Source of the DNA: a bacterium
GTDB taxonomy: Bacteria > Elusimicrobiota > Elusimicrobia > UBA1565 > UBA9628
Assembly: GCA_021799485.1 (NCBI GenBank)
Contig: JAJZAK010000017.1
Coordinates: forward strand, 1 to 46,099
Length of the DNA stretch: 46,099 nucleotides
Direction of reading: 5' to 3'
Each line of letters begins with the position of its first letter. Position 1 is the stretch's first letter. The notes below the pieces were generated by a model. It had not been told where the DNA came from and ran no database searches. It saw only the letters and a program-made list of their open reading frames with translations. The translations under genes were made by a program, and so were the position numbers. Shown piece after piece: positions 24,213 to 34,833 of this stretch.

Positions 24213-24935
24213 ATGCTTATTTTCTGGCGCCTCTGCTTCGGCCATCTCCTGGCCGATTTTACGTTCCAATCCGACTTCGTCGCCCGTTGGAAGCGCAAGA
24301 GCTTCTGGGGAATGCTCTTTCATTGCGCCATGCATCCGATCGCCTACGCCGCGCTGACCTACCCTTACCTGAGCGGCGTCTGGATCAAGATCGGATGGCT
24401 GAAGCTATCCGGTTGGCTGTGCATTCTGGCCATTTTTCTCGTGCATTTGATCGAGGACGAGTGGCGGGTCTTCACCATCTTCAAATACCGGACGCCGGAC
24501 AACACCTTGTATTTCCTGTGGGACCAGTTCATCCATCTGACGTCCATCTTCCTCTTGACGCCGTACCAGATCGTCACCCGGTGGCAGCCCGGCTGGCAAG
24601 GCTTCATGCCCGAGAAATGGCCCGTGCTGGGATGCCTCTTGATCCTCGCGACGCACACGAGCGTCGTCCTTGTCTATTTCATCGAGAAAGACCTCTACGG
24701 CATTCCCTTCCCCAAACCCTCCGAAAAGTATTTCGTGATCGCGGAGAGGCTTCTTCTCGCTCTCGCATGCCTTTTACCGGCGCCGCTCGCCTTCCTCCTT
24801 GTCCCCGTCTTTCTCGCCGTCATGGGCGGGGCGCGCTACAAGGGCCTGGTCGGCTATTCGCGATTGGGCTTCGCGCTCGGAGCGGCGTTCGCCGTGGCGT
24901 TTGGCCTCGCGGGACGCGCGGTTTATTACGCATAA
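24213..24935 (+). CDS. DUF3307-type integral membrane protein
   Basis: A 240-residue membrane protein with about six hydrophobic segments. The N-terminal pattern FGHLLADFTFQSDFVARWK followed by FHCAMHP and VHLIEDEWR matches the DUF3307 family as I know it, whose function is unestablished; in other bacteria it often sits beside regulatory genes. Conserved His, Asp and Gln residues within membrane segments suggest a buried polar site. It starts 10 nt after the CHASE2 cyclase stop, without a strong ribosome site, so it belongs to the same unit as the HEAT and cyclase genes. The next gene, a thiolase, follows about 100 nt later with its own strong ribosome site. Confidence 0.75.
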   Translation: MLIFWRLCFGHLLADFTFQSDFVARWKRKSFWGMLFHCAMHPIAYAALTYPYLSGVWIKIGWLKLSGWLCILAIFLVHLIEDEWRVFTIFKYRTPDNTLYFLWDQFIHLTSIFLLTPYQIVTRWQPGWQGFMPEKWPVLGCLLILATHTSVVLVYFIEKDLYGIPFPKPSEKYFVIAERLLLALACLLPAPLAFLLVPVFLAVMGGARYKGLVGYSRLGFALGAAFAVAFGLAGRAVYYA

Positions 24936-25033
24936 TATAAGCGCTCGGCGATGAGCCTTCGGCATTCGATCACGGCGCAAGCCGCCAAGATGGGACCGGA
25001 ATGCCGGGCTCTGCTCGCCGGAAAGGAGACATC

Positions 25034-26179
25034 ATGGACGATGTGCTGATTCTCGCCGCAACCCGGACTCCCGTCGGCGCCCTCAACGGCGTCCTCGCCT
25101 CCTACGCCGCCCCGCAGCTCGGGTCCAAAGCCCTCTCGAATGCCTTGGCGAAGGCGCAAGTGAACGGCGCCGATTTGGGGGAGGTCGTGATGGGCAACGT
25201 CATTTCCGCCGGCGTCGGACAAGCGCCCGCGCGCCAAGCTTCCATCCTGGCCGGCATCCCCGCGAGCGTCGGGGCGACCACCGTCAACAAGGTCTGCGGC
25301 TCGGGGCTCAAGGCCGTCATGATGGCCTCCCAGTCGATCCGCCTTGGAGAAGAGAGCCTCGCGGCGGCGGGCGGCATGGAATCGATGTCCAAGGCCCCCT
25401 TCCTTCTCGACAAGGCGCGTTCCGGCTACCGCTACGGCAATGCCGTCCTCATCGATTCGATCTTGTCGGACGGGCTTCTCGACGCCTACTCCCGCGTCCA
25501 CATGGGAGACTGCGGCGAGATGTGCGCGGAAAAATACGCGATCTCCCGCCAGGAACAGGACGCCTTCGCGGAAAAGTCCTATCAGCGCGCGATCGAGGCT
25601 CAAAAATCCGGCGCTTTCGCGGACGAGATGGCCCAGGTCGACGGCCTCGCCGCGGACGAGGAGCCGGGCCGGGTCAAATTCGACAAGATCCCCAAGCTCA
25701 AGGCGGCCTTCAAGGCGAACGGGACCATCACCGCGGCGAACGCCTCCAAGCTCAACGACGGCGCGGCCGCGCTCGTGCTCGCGAGCGCCGCCGGGGCGGC
25801 GGGCAAGAAGCCTCTCGCGCGCATCGTCGGCTGGGCCACTCACTCCCAGGAGCCCCAATGGTTCACGACGGCGCCGGCGGGAGCGATCGAGAAGCTCTTA
25901 AAGCAGATCAAGTGGTCCGTCAAAGACGTCGATCTCTTCGAGGTCAACGAGGCCTTCAGCGTGGTGGCGCTCGCCGTCATGAAGCTCGCCGGGCTCCCCC
26001 TTGAAAAGGTGAATGTGAACGGCGGCGCGGTCGCCCTGGGGCATCCCCTGGGCGCGAGCGGCGCCCGCATCCTCGTCACCCTCGTCCACGCCCTGCGGCG
26101 GAGGGGGCTCAAGCGCGGAGTCGCCGCCATCTGCCTGGGCGGCGGCGAGGCCGTCGCGGCGGCCGTCGAAATCATCTAA
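25034..26179 (+). CDS. Acetyl-CoA C-acetyltransferase (thiolase)
   Basis: Condenses two acetyl-CoA to acetoacetyl-CoA or, in reverse, thiolytically cleaves 3-ketoacyl-CoA. The 381-residue protein has the acyl-enzyme cysteine in NKVCGSGLKAVMMA, the GHPLGASGARI motif with the catalytic His, and a second catalytic Cys in AICLGGGEAVA, all in normal positions. Start at ATG 25034 with AAAGGAG six bases upstream; an in-frame open stretch upstream has no homology. Four bases separate it from hutH, so it is probably co-transcribed with the histidine genes although it has no direct role in that pathway. It could pair with the acyl-CoA dehydrogenase at 14564-15712. Confidence 0.95.
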   Translation: MDDVLILAATRTPVGALNGVLASYAAPQLGSKALSNALAKAQVNGADLGEVVMGNVISAGVGQAPARQASILAGIPASVGATTVNKVCGSGLKAVMMASQSIRLGEESLAAAGGMESMSKAPFLLDKARSGYRYGNAVLIDSILSDGLLDAYSRVHMGDCGEMCAEKYAISRQEQDAFAEKSYQRAIEAQKSGAFADEMAQVDGLAADEEPGRVKFDKIPKLKAAFKANGTITAANASKLNDGAAALVLASAAGAAGKKPLARIVGWATHSQEPQWFTTAPAGAIEKLLKQIKWSVKDVDLFEVNEAFSVVALAVMKLAGLPLEKVNVNGGAVALGHPLGASGARILVTLVHALRRRGLKRGVAAICLGGGEAVAAAVEII

Positions 26180-26183
26180 ACCG

Positions 26184-27676
26184 GTGCCCCCCACGGCGCC
26201 CTTCTCTCTCGGCAGCCGCGTCGATCTGGAGACATTCCTTCAGGTTGCGTCCGGCTTAAGAAAAGTTTCTTTCGGACAAGCCGCGGCGCGCCGGGTCGCG
26301 CGCGCCCGCAAGCGCCTTCTCGCGGCGGCGGCTCGTGGCCCGATCTACGGCGTCAACACCGGTTTCGGCGATCTCGCCTCGAGACGCATCCCGCCCAAGG
26401 ATCTCCTCAGGCTTCAACGCAACATCGTTCTCAGCCACGCCTGCGGAGTGGGAGAGCCCTTGGACGAGAAGGAGGCCCGGGGCATCCTCTTCCTGCGCTC
26501 CAACGAGCTCGCCCGCGGCTATTCCGGCGTGCGCCCCGAGCTCGTGGAGCGTCTTTGCCGTCTGATCAACGCCGGCGCCGTCCCGCTCATTCCAAGCCGC
26601 GGCTCCGTGGGCGCCAGCGGAGACCTCGCGCCCATGTCCCACGCGGCTCTTTTGGTCCTGGGAGAGGGCGACGCCTTTTACCGGGGACAAAGGCTTCCGG
26701 CCGCTTCCCTCCTCGCCCGCCTGGGCCTCGAACCTTTGGAACTTCAGGCCAAGGAAGGCCTCTCTCTTTTAAACGGCACGCAGGCGATGCAGTCCTTGGG
26801 CGCGCTGGCCCTTCATCGGGCCTCCCGGATCTTCGACGCGGCGACGCTCGCCGCGGCGATGACGCTCGAGGCCTGGGCGGGAACGCCCGACCCCTACGAC
26901 GCCGGGCTGCAATCCTTGAAACCCCACCCGGGACAGCTCGCGGTCGCCGGCCGCCTGCGCGGCCTCCTCGACGGCAGCGCGATCCGCCGGTCTCATCTCA
27001 AGAACGACCCCCGCGTGCAGGACCCCTACAGCCTGCGCGCCGTCCCCCAAATCCACGGCCCGGTCTTGGACGCGCTCGCCGCGGCGCGGCGCACGGTCGA
27101 AATCGAGATGAACTCGGCGACCGACAACCCCCTCATCGTGGGAGACCGCGTCATTTCGGGCGGGCACTTCCACGGCGAGGCCTTAAGCGTCGCCTACGAT
27201 TCTCTCGCGGCGGCCTTCACGATTCTGGCCGGCGTCTCCGAGCGCCGCGTTTACCTTTTGACGACCGGCAAATCCCCGGGCTTGAGCCCCTTTCTTGCCT
27301 CCCGTCCCGGACTTGAGTCCGGATGGATGATTCCGCAGGTCGCCGCGGCGGCACTCGCCTCCGAGAACAAAGCCCTCGCCCACCCCGCGAGCGTCGACTC
27401 CATACCGACCTCCGGCGGCCAGGAGGATTTCGTCAGCATGGGGATGGGGGCGGTCTTGAAGCTCCAGCGCGTCCTCTGGAACGCGGCGCAGGTCGTCGCG
27501 ATCGAGCTTTTGATGGCCGCGCGCGGCGTCGAATCCCGCGCGCCCCTGAAGCCCGGCCGCGGCGTCGCGCGCGGCTTGGCGCGGCTGCGCCGCGAGATCG
27601 CGCCGAGTCTCGCCGACGAGATCCTCTCTCCCAAGATGGAACGAGCCCGCGATCTCGTTCTGGACGGCTATTTTTC

Positions 27677-27680
<4 letters not shown>
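26184..27680 (+). CDS. hutH: Histidine ammonia-lyase
   Basis: First step of histidine degradation: non-oxidative removal of ammonia to give trans-urocanate. The 498-residue protein has the A-S-G triad (Ala144-Ser145-Gly146, in [13 protein letters not shown]) that cyclises to the electrophilic MIO cofactor. The active-site [11 protein letters not shown] loop and NSATDNPLI are also present. Start is GTG 26184, four bases after the thiolase stop; the protein end overlaps the hutU start as ATGA. It leads the hut block (hutH, hutU, yajQ, hutI, HAD, aldehyde dehydrogenase, ftcD), whose Hut enzymes form a complete pathway to glutamate. Phenylalanine or tyrosine lyases share the fold, but the context makes histidine the substrate. 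Confidence 0.96.
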
Positions 27681-29389
<1,709 letters not shown>

Positions 29390-29390
29390 C

Positions 29391-29888
29391 ATGCCCCAGG
29401 AATTCTCGTTCGACGTCGTGAGCGTCGTGGACTTGAACGTCGTCGCCGATTGCGTCAACGTCGCGGCCAAGGAGATCACGAACCGGTTCGATTTCAAGGA
29501 CGCCAACGCCTCGCTCGATCTCGACCAGAAGGATAAAAAGATCGTCGTGCGCGCCAAGGACGAAAACCGCGTCGAGGCGGCCTTCGACGTGCTCTTGAAC
29601 CGCCTCGCCAAGCGCAACCTCCCCCTCAAGAATTTCCAGAAAGGCAAGATCGACCAGGCCCTGGGCCAGACCGCGCGCATGGAGGTCAAGATCCAATCCG
29701 GCATCCCAGCGGACAAGGCGCGGGAGATCGCCAAGGCCGTCAAGGACGCGAAGATCAAGGCGAATCCCGCCATCCAGGGAGATCAATTGCGCGTCTCGGG
29801 GCGATCGAAAGACGATCTCCAGGCCGCGATCACGCTTCTCAAGGCCAAGGACTTCGGCATCGCGCTTCAGTTCACGAATTACCGCTAA
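29391..29888 (+). CDS. yajQ: YajQ family nucleotide-binding protein
   Basis: Small cytoplasmic protein of 165 residues with two ferredoxin-like halves. The start PQEFSFDVVSVVDLNVVADC, the repeated EITNRFDFK and AASLD-like strands and the C-terminal LRVSGRSKDDLQAAI with FGIALQFTNYR are diagnostic. Members in Xanthomonas and Pseudomonas bind cyclic di-GMP and act as transcription co-regulators; whether this one binds that or another nucleotide is unknown. AAGGAG lies 6 nt before the ATG, overlapping the end of hutU. Its position between hutU and hutI is unusual and could tie histidine use to second-messenger state, or could simply reflect a ribosomal-frame hitchhike in a long operon. Confidence 0.95.
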   Translation: MPQEFSFDVVSVVDLNVVADCVNVAAKEITNRFDFKDANASLDLDQKDKKIVVRAKDENRVEAAFDVLLNRLAKRNLPLKNFQKGKIDQALGQTARMEVKIQSGIPADKAREIAKAVKDAKIKANPAIQGDQLRVSGRSKDDLQAAITLLKAKDFGIALQFTNYR

Positions 29889-29897
29889 GGCTCTGTC

Positions 29898-31151
29898 ATG
29901 GCGCTTCGCGTCCTCGTCCGCAATATAGGCGAGTGCCTGACCCTCATCGGCCCCGAGGGGCCTCGTCGAGGGGCCCAGATGAAAAAGTTGGGCCTCATCC
30001 GCGACGCGGCCGTCCTCATCGAGAACGGCACGATCGCCTGGGTCGGCGCCGAGCGCCGGATGCCCGAACCAGGCAAAGCCAGGCTTTCCACGCATGTCGA
30101 CGCCAAGGGCGGTGTCGTTTTGCCCGGCTACGTCGACTCCCACACTCATCCCGTCTGGCTTCATCCCCGGCTCGATGATTTTGAAAAGCGTCTCCAAGGA
30201 GCCTCCTACGAGGAGATCGCCAAGGGCGGCGGCGGCATCCTTTCCTCGGTCAACGGCGTCCGCGGCGCGACGGAGGAGGATCTTCTCGCGGCCCTAAAGC
30301 CCAGGCTCGCTCGCTTTCTCGCGGCCGGGACGACGACGATCGAGGCGAAATCCGGCTACGGGCTGGATGCCGAAAACGAGTTGAAGATGCTGCGCGTCCT
30401 CAAAAAGGCCGGACAGGACACCCCCCTGACGATCGTTCCGACCTTCCTCGGCGCTCATGCCGTTCCTCCGGAGCTCGACGGGCGCCGCGCGGACTACGTG
30501 CGCCGGGTGGCCGGGGAGATGACATCCAAGGTCTCCGAGGAGCGCCTTGCGGTCTACGCCGACGTTTTCTGCGACCAGGGCTATTTCACGCTGGAGGAGA
30601 CAAGGGCGATGCTGACGGCCGCGAAGGCCGCCGGCCTCAAAACGCGGCTGCACGCGGACCAGATTTCCCGGACGGGAGCCGCGAGGCTGGCCGTCGAAAT
30701 GGGAGCGGCGTCGGCGGATCATCTGGACCGCGTGGGAAGCGAGGAGATCGCCTCCTTGGCCCGAAGCGAGACGGCGGCCTGCCTTCTTCCCGCCTCCAAT
30801 TTCTTTCTCAACACGCCCTATCCTCCCGCGCGGCTCCTCCTCGACGCGGGGGCGGCCGTGACCCTCGCGACGGATTTCAATCCTGGCACCGCCCCTTGCT
30901 TGAGCATGGCCTTCGTCGTCTCGCTTGCCTGCACGCAGATGAAGATGGCCGTCTCGGAAGCCGTCACCGCCGCGACCGCGAACGCCGCCTGGTCCCTGGG
31001 GCTGCAGAAGGCCGCGGGCACGATCGAGCCCGGAAAACGCGCCGACCTGATTTGCTACGATGCCATGGACCACCGCGAGATCGCCTACTATGTCGGCGGC
31101 CCTCCGCTCCTTTGGGTCATGAAGAACGGGACGCTCGTCCATGGAAGCTGA
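29898..31151 (+). CDS. hutI: Imidazolonepropionase
   Basis: Third step of histidine degradation: hydrolyses 4-imidazolone-5-propionate to N-formimino-L-glutamate. The 417-residue amidohydrolase has the metal-binding VDSHTHPVW motif, the substrate-loop GTTTIEAKSGYGLDAENEL, HADQISRTGAARLA, ADHLDRVG and the metal Asp in TDFNPGTAP. It is a zinc- or iron-dependent enzyme of about the usual length of 405-420 residues. ATG start follows yajQ by 9 nt. Its last 11 nt overlap the HAD phosphatase gene, so the reading frames are packed as in the rest of the block. Identification is secure. Confidence 0.96.
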   Translation: MALRVLVRNIGECLTLIGPEGPRRGAQMKKLGLIRDAAVLIENGTIAWVGAERRMPEPGKARLSTHVDAKGGVVLPGYVDSHTHPVWLHPRLDDFEKRLQGASYEEIAKGGGGILSSVNGVRGATEEDLLAALKPRLARFLAAGTTTIEAKSGYGLDAENELKMLRVLKKAGQDTPLTIVPTFLGAHAVPPELDGRRADYVRRVAGEMTSKVSEERLAVYADVFCDQGYFTLEETRAMLTAAKAAGLKTRLHADQISRTGAARLAVEMGAASADHLDRVGSEEIASLARSETAACLLPASNFFLNTPYPPARLLLDAGAAVTLATDFNPGTAPCLSMAFVVSLACTQMKMAVSEAVTAATANAAWSLGLQKAAGTIEPGKRADLICYDAMDHREIAYYVGGPPLLWVMKNGTLVHGS

Positions 31152-31857
31152 AGCAGCCGTCCGCCTCATCCTCTTCGACATCGACGGCACCTTGGTGAAG
31201 GCCGGCGGGGCCGGCCGCAAGGCTCTCGACCGCGCCTGCCTCAACCTCTATGGGAACTCGGGGGTCCGCGAACTCTCCTCCCTGGCCGGCAGGACCGATT
31301 CCTACAATTTCAAGATGGCTCATTGGCGCTCGACGGGACGCCGCCCCGAAGCGCGCGATGTCCGCAGGCTTCAAGACAAGTATCTTGAGCTTCTGCCGCG
31401 CTACGTCAAGGCCTCGGTCCGTCTGGGGACCTACGAGGTGCCGACGGGACTAAGACGGCTCCTGAGGCGCCTGCGCCGGGACCGGAGCGTCCTGCTGGGT
31501 CTCGGCACCGGCAATATCGAGCCCGCGGCAAGGCTCAAGCTCTCGCCCACGGGCTTGAACGGGTATTTTCAGGTGGGGGGCTTTGGTTCGGACGCGGAAC
31601 ATCGCCACACCCTCCTTAAAAAAGCGCGTCGGCGCGCGGAGCGCCTGCTTGGGAAATCCATCGCCTCAAACGACGTCTTCGTCGTGGGCGACACTCCTTT
31701 CGACGTCCGCGCGGGCAGGCGCGCCGGGTTCAGGACGGTCGCCGTCGCGACGGGCTATGCGGCGATGGACGAGCTTAAGCGCTCCAAACCCGATCATCTG
31801 GCTCATGATTTCAGGAGGACCTCTCAATGGCTCCAATGGTTCGGAATAAGAAATTAG
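31141..31857 (+). CDS. HAD family phosphatase (phosphoglycolate-phosphatase-like)
   Basis: Cytoplasmic haloacid-dehalogenase-fold phosphatase, 238 residues, substrate unknown. Motif I is LFDIDGTLV with the nucleophile Asp, a helical cap (about 35-110) follows, motif II Thr is in LGTGN, and motif IV is VVGDTPFDVRAGRRAG with the metal-binding Asp. The cap type and spacing are those of Gph/PGP-like members, which clear phosphoglycolate and other small phosphates. It overlaps hutI by 11 nt at its start and the aldehyde dehydrogenase gene by 31 nt at its end. It has no obvious step in histidine degradation; it may repair damaged metabolites made during catabolism. Confidence 0.88.
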   Translation: MEAEAAVRLILFDIDGTLVKAGGAGRKALDRACLNLYGNSGVRELSSLAGRTDSYNFKMAHWRSTGRRPEARDVRRLQDKYLELLPRYVKASVRLGTYEVPTGLRRLLRRLRRDRSVLLGLGTGNIEPAARLKLSPTGLNGYFQVGGFGSDAEHRHTLLKKARRRAERLLGKSIASNDVFVVGDTPFDVRAGRRAGFRTVAVATGYAAMDELKRSKPDHLAHDFRRTSQWLQWFGIRN

Positions 31858-33221
31858 CTTCCCTCGTCTCCCCCGCTCCGCAGCCGGGAGAGGAGCACGG
31901 CGCGTCGGCGAAAGCCCCCCGCGCCGACGCCATCGCCCGCCGCGTCTCGGAGAGCTTTAAAACCGTCTCGCGCCTTCCCTCCCACGCCCGCGCGAAAATC
32001 CTCGCCGCCGCAGCCGCTCGCATCGAGGCGGAGGCCGAGGATTTCGCGAGGCTCATCGCCCGGGAGGTCTCGAAGCCCCTCAAGGAGGCGCGCCGCGAAA
32101 TAGCGCGGGCCGTCTTCACCTTCCGCTGGGCCTCCGAGGAGGCTCGGCGCATCGAGGGAGAGATCCTGCCTCTCGACATCGACCCGGGCGGCGAGGGGCG
32201 CCTCGCGCTCTCAAAGCGAGTCCCCCGCGGCCCCGCGCTTTTCATCACGCCGTTCAACTTCCCGCTCAACCTTGTCGCCCACAAGGTCGCCCCGGCGCTC
32301 GCTGTGGGCGTCTCCTTCGCCTTGAAGCCCGCCCCGCAGGCGGTCGGGACCGCCGAGAAGCTTCTCTCGATCCTGCGCGGCGCGGGATGGCCCGAGGACG
32401 CGGCGGCGCTGGCCGATCTCCCCGTGCCCGAGGCGGAAGCTCTCGTACGGGACGACAGGCTCGCGATCCTCTCATTCACCGGAAGCGCCGCGGTCGGCTG
32501 GCGCCTCAAATCCATCGCCGGGAAAAAGCACGTCCTCCTCGAGCTGGGCGGCAACGCTTCCGTCTTCGTGGGAGCCGACGCCGATCTCCCCTGGGCGGCG
32601 CAAAGGACGGCCTGGGGCTCCTACTACTATTCGGGCCAAGTCTGCATCTCGACCCAGCGCATCTTCGTCGAATCGGCGGTCTATCCCCCATTTAAGGAGA
32701 TGCTTCTCAAGCATATCGCCGAGCTCAAGATGGGAGAGGCCTTGGACGACAAGACGGACATCGCGCCCTTGATCAACGAGGCGGCGGCCCGGCGTCTTGA
32801 ATCCTGGATCGAGGAGGCGAAGGCCGCGGGAGGGAAAATTCTTGCCGGAGGCAAGCGTCAGGGGCTCCTGCTCGAACCCACCTTGATCGAGGGCGTCCCC
32901 CCCGCCTGCAAGCTTTCCGCGGAAGAGGCCTTCGGGCCCGTCGCGACGATCGAGCCGGTGTCCGGGGCGCCGGAGGCTTTCCGGAAAATGGCCGAAAGCC
33001 GTTATGGCCTCCAGGCGGGAATCTTCACCCGGAACTTAAAGAGCGTGCTCGAAGCATGGGACGAGCTTCCCATGGGCGGAATCGTCGTCAACGATGTCCC
33101 GGCCTTCCGCTCGGACGCGATGCCCTACGGGGGCGTCAAGGACTCCGGCATCGGCCGCGAAGGCGTCCGCTATGCCATGGAAGAGTTCACCGATCTGCGC
33201 ACCCTGGTGTTGAGAGGCTGA
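31827..33221 (+). CDS. NAD(P)-dependent aldehyde dehydrogenase
   Basis: Oxidises an aldehyde to a carboxylate or acyl product with NAD(P)+. The 464-residue protein has the Rossmann-like PFNFPLNLVAHKVAPAL, the cofactor loop SFTGSAAVGWRLKS, the general-base Glu in LLELGGNASV, and the catalytic Cys in YYSGQVCISTQR. The pattern resembles the branch containing lactaldehyde/phosphonoacetaldehyde/NADP-glyceraldehyde-3-phosphate dehydrogenases; the substrate is not determined. AGGAGG lies 8 nt before the ATG at 31827. It overlaps the HAD gene by 31 nt and is followed by ftcD after one base, which places it inside the histidine operon. A role in handling glutamate semialdehyde is possible but speculative. 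Confidence 0.92.
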   Translation: MAPMVRNKKLASLVSPAPQPGEEHGASAKAPRADAIARRVSESFKTVSRLPSHARAKILAAAAARIEAEAEDFARLIAREVSKPLKEARREIARAVFTFRWASEEARRIEGEILPLDIDPGGEGRLALSKRVPRGPALFITPFNFPLNLVAHKVAPALAVGVSFALKPAPQAVGTAEKLLSILRGAGWPEDAAALADLPVPEAEALVRDDRLAILSFTGSAAVGWRLKSIAGKKHVLLELGGNASVFVGADADLPWAAQRTAWGSYYYSGQVCISTQRIFVESAVYPPFKEMLLKHIAELKMGEALDDKTDIAPLINEAAARRLESWIEEAKAAGGKILAGGKRQGLLLEPTLIEGVPPACKLSAEEAFGPVATIEPVSGAPEAFRKMAESRYGLQAGIFTRNLKSVLEAWDELPMGGIVVNDVPAFRSDAMPYGGVKDSGIGREGVRYAMEEFTDLRTLVLRG

Positions 33222-33222
33222 C

Positions 33223-34710
33223 ATGGCTTTAGTCGAATGCGTCCCTAACTTCTCCGAAGGCCGAGACCCCGCGAAAATCGAAGCGATCGTCGCGGCGGCC
33301 AAGTCCGTTCCCGGCGTCGTGATTCTCGACGTCGAGTCGGACGCGGACCACAACCGCTCGGTCCTTTCCTTCATGGCGCCCCCCGACGCGGCGGTGGAGG
33401 CCTGTTTCCGTCTCGCGAAAAAATGCGCCGAAACGATCGACCTCAATATCCACAAGGGCGAGCACCCGCGCATGGGCGCGGCGGACGTCATCCCCTTCAT
33501 CCCCGTCGAAGGGGCGACCTTGGCCGAGTGCGCGCGGCTCGCGGAGCGGCTGGGCGAGCGCATCGGATCGGAGCTGGGCATCCCCGTCTACCTCTACGAT
33601 CAGGCGGCCAAGCGCCCCGAGCGCCGTGATTTGGCGGCCGTGCGCAAGGGGCAATTCGAAGGCCTGAGGGAGATCATCGGGAGAGATCCCTCCCATGACC
33701 CCGATTACGGCCCCAACCGCACCCACCCCACCGCCGGGGCCGTCGCCGTGGGGGCGCGGCGGCACATCGTCAATTTCAACGTCAACCTCTCCACGCCCGA
33801 CATGGAGTTGGGGAAGTCGATCGCGCGCGCGATCCGCGAATCAAGCGGAGGCCTCCCCTCCGTGCGCGCCAAGGAAATCTTCATCGCCGAGAGGTCCCGG
33901 GTCCAGGTCTCGACGGTGCTGCGAGACCACAAGACCACCTCCCTCTGGCGCGTGTTCTCTGAAATCGAGCGGCTCGCCAGGGAAAAGGGCGCCACGGTCG
34001 AGGAAACTGAAATCGTGGGCCTCACCCCCCGCGCGGCCCTTTTGGACTACGCCGTGGAATCCCTCAAGATCGCCCGCTTCAACCCTCAAGCCCAAGTCCT
34101 CGAGGATCGGCTCGCGGCCTCGGGGGTCGGCCCCACGGCCTCCGGATTGCGCTGGCAAGAGGCCGCGCGCGCCCTCTCGGACGCCTTCTCCTCCACGGCC
34201 CCCACTCCCGGAGGCGGCTCCGCAGCCGCCGTCTCGGGCCAACTCGGCTGTTCGCTCGTCCTCATGGCCTGCGGCATCACAGCGAAATCCGCCAAGATCG
34301 CCGCGGATCGACGGGGCTCCCTCGAGAAGGCCGCCGTCTCTTTTTTAAGCTTCCGCACGCGTCTCGCGTCGCTCGCGGACGAGGACTCCCGCGCTTTCGA
34401 GGCTTTCGCCTCGGCCCGGGCCCTTCCCAAGGACGATCCCGACCGGCCCCGGCGCATGGAAGACGCCCTCGTCAAGGCGGCCGCGGTGCCGCTTGAGACC
34501 GCGGAGATCGCCCGCAAAGCCGCCGAGGAGGCCGCGGCCCTCAAGGAGCTCATTCTGCCCTCGGTCGCCTCGGACCTGGCGTGCGGGCTTCACCTTCTCA
34601 AGACAGCCGTTTTGTGCGCCGCGGAGAACGTCCGCATCAACGTCGCCTCGCTCAAAGACCCCGCCCGTGCCAAGCCCGTCGAGGACCGGCTCGCCGCGGT
34701 CTTGAAATAG
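33223..34710 (+). CDS. ftcD: Bifunctional glutamate formiminotransferase / formiminotetrahydrofolate cyclodeaminase
   Basis: Completes histidine degradation: moves the formimino group of formiminoglutamate to tetrahydrofolate, releasing glutamate, and then cyclises it to 5,10-methenyl-THF with release of ammonia. The 495-residue protein is a fusion. The N-terminal formiminotransferase (about 1-300) has VECVPNFSEGRD, the catalytic-His segment NIHKGEHPRMGAADVIPF and NFNVNLSTPD. The C-terminal cyclodeaminase (about 310-490) has APTPGGGSAAAVSGQLG and DSRAFEAFASARALP. The fused form is the animal-type architecture, also found in some bacteria. The ATG lies two bases after the aldehyde dehydrogenase stop. 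It is the last gene of the block. Confidence 0.95.
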   Translation: MALVECVPNFSEGRDPAKIEAIVAAAKSVPGVVILDVESDADHNRSVLSFMAPPDAAVEACFRLAKKCAETIDLNIHKGEHPRMGAADVIPFIPVEGATLAECARLAERLGERIGSELGIPVYLYDQAAKRPERRDLAAVRKGQFEGLREIIGRDPSHDPDYGPNRTHPTAGAVAVGARRHIVNFNVNLSTPDMELGKSIARAIRESSGGLPSVRAKEIFIAERSRVQVSTVLRDHKTTSLWRVFSEIERLAREKGATVEETEIVGLTPRAALLDYAVESLKIARFNPQAQVLEDRLAASGVGPTASGLRWQEAARALSDAFSSTAPTPGGGSAAAVSGQLGCSLVLMACGITAKSAKIAADRRGSLEKAAVSFLSFRTRLASLADEDSRAFEAFASARALPKDDPDRPRRMEDALVKAAAVPLETAEIARKAAEEAAALKELILPSVASDLACGLHLLKTAVLCAAENVRINVASLKDPARAKPVEDRLAAVLK

Positions 34711-34833
34711 GGCGGATGTCGTCCCTGGCCCGATCGTTGCGTATCATTGCCGCGACATATTGCGGCGCCGCGCGCGCCTGACCGCACGGGCAAGCCGCGA
34801 ATTTCCATCAAGTCGCGCAGCAAAGGAGGATCG

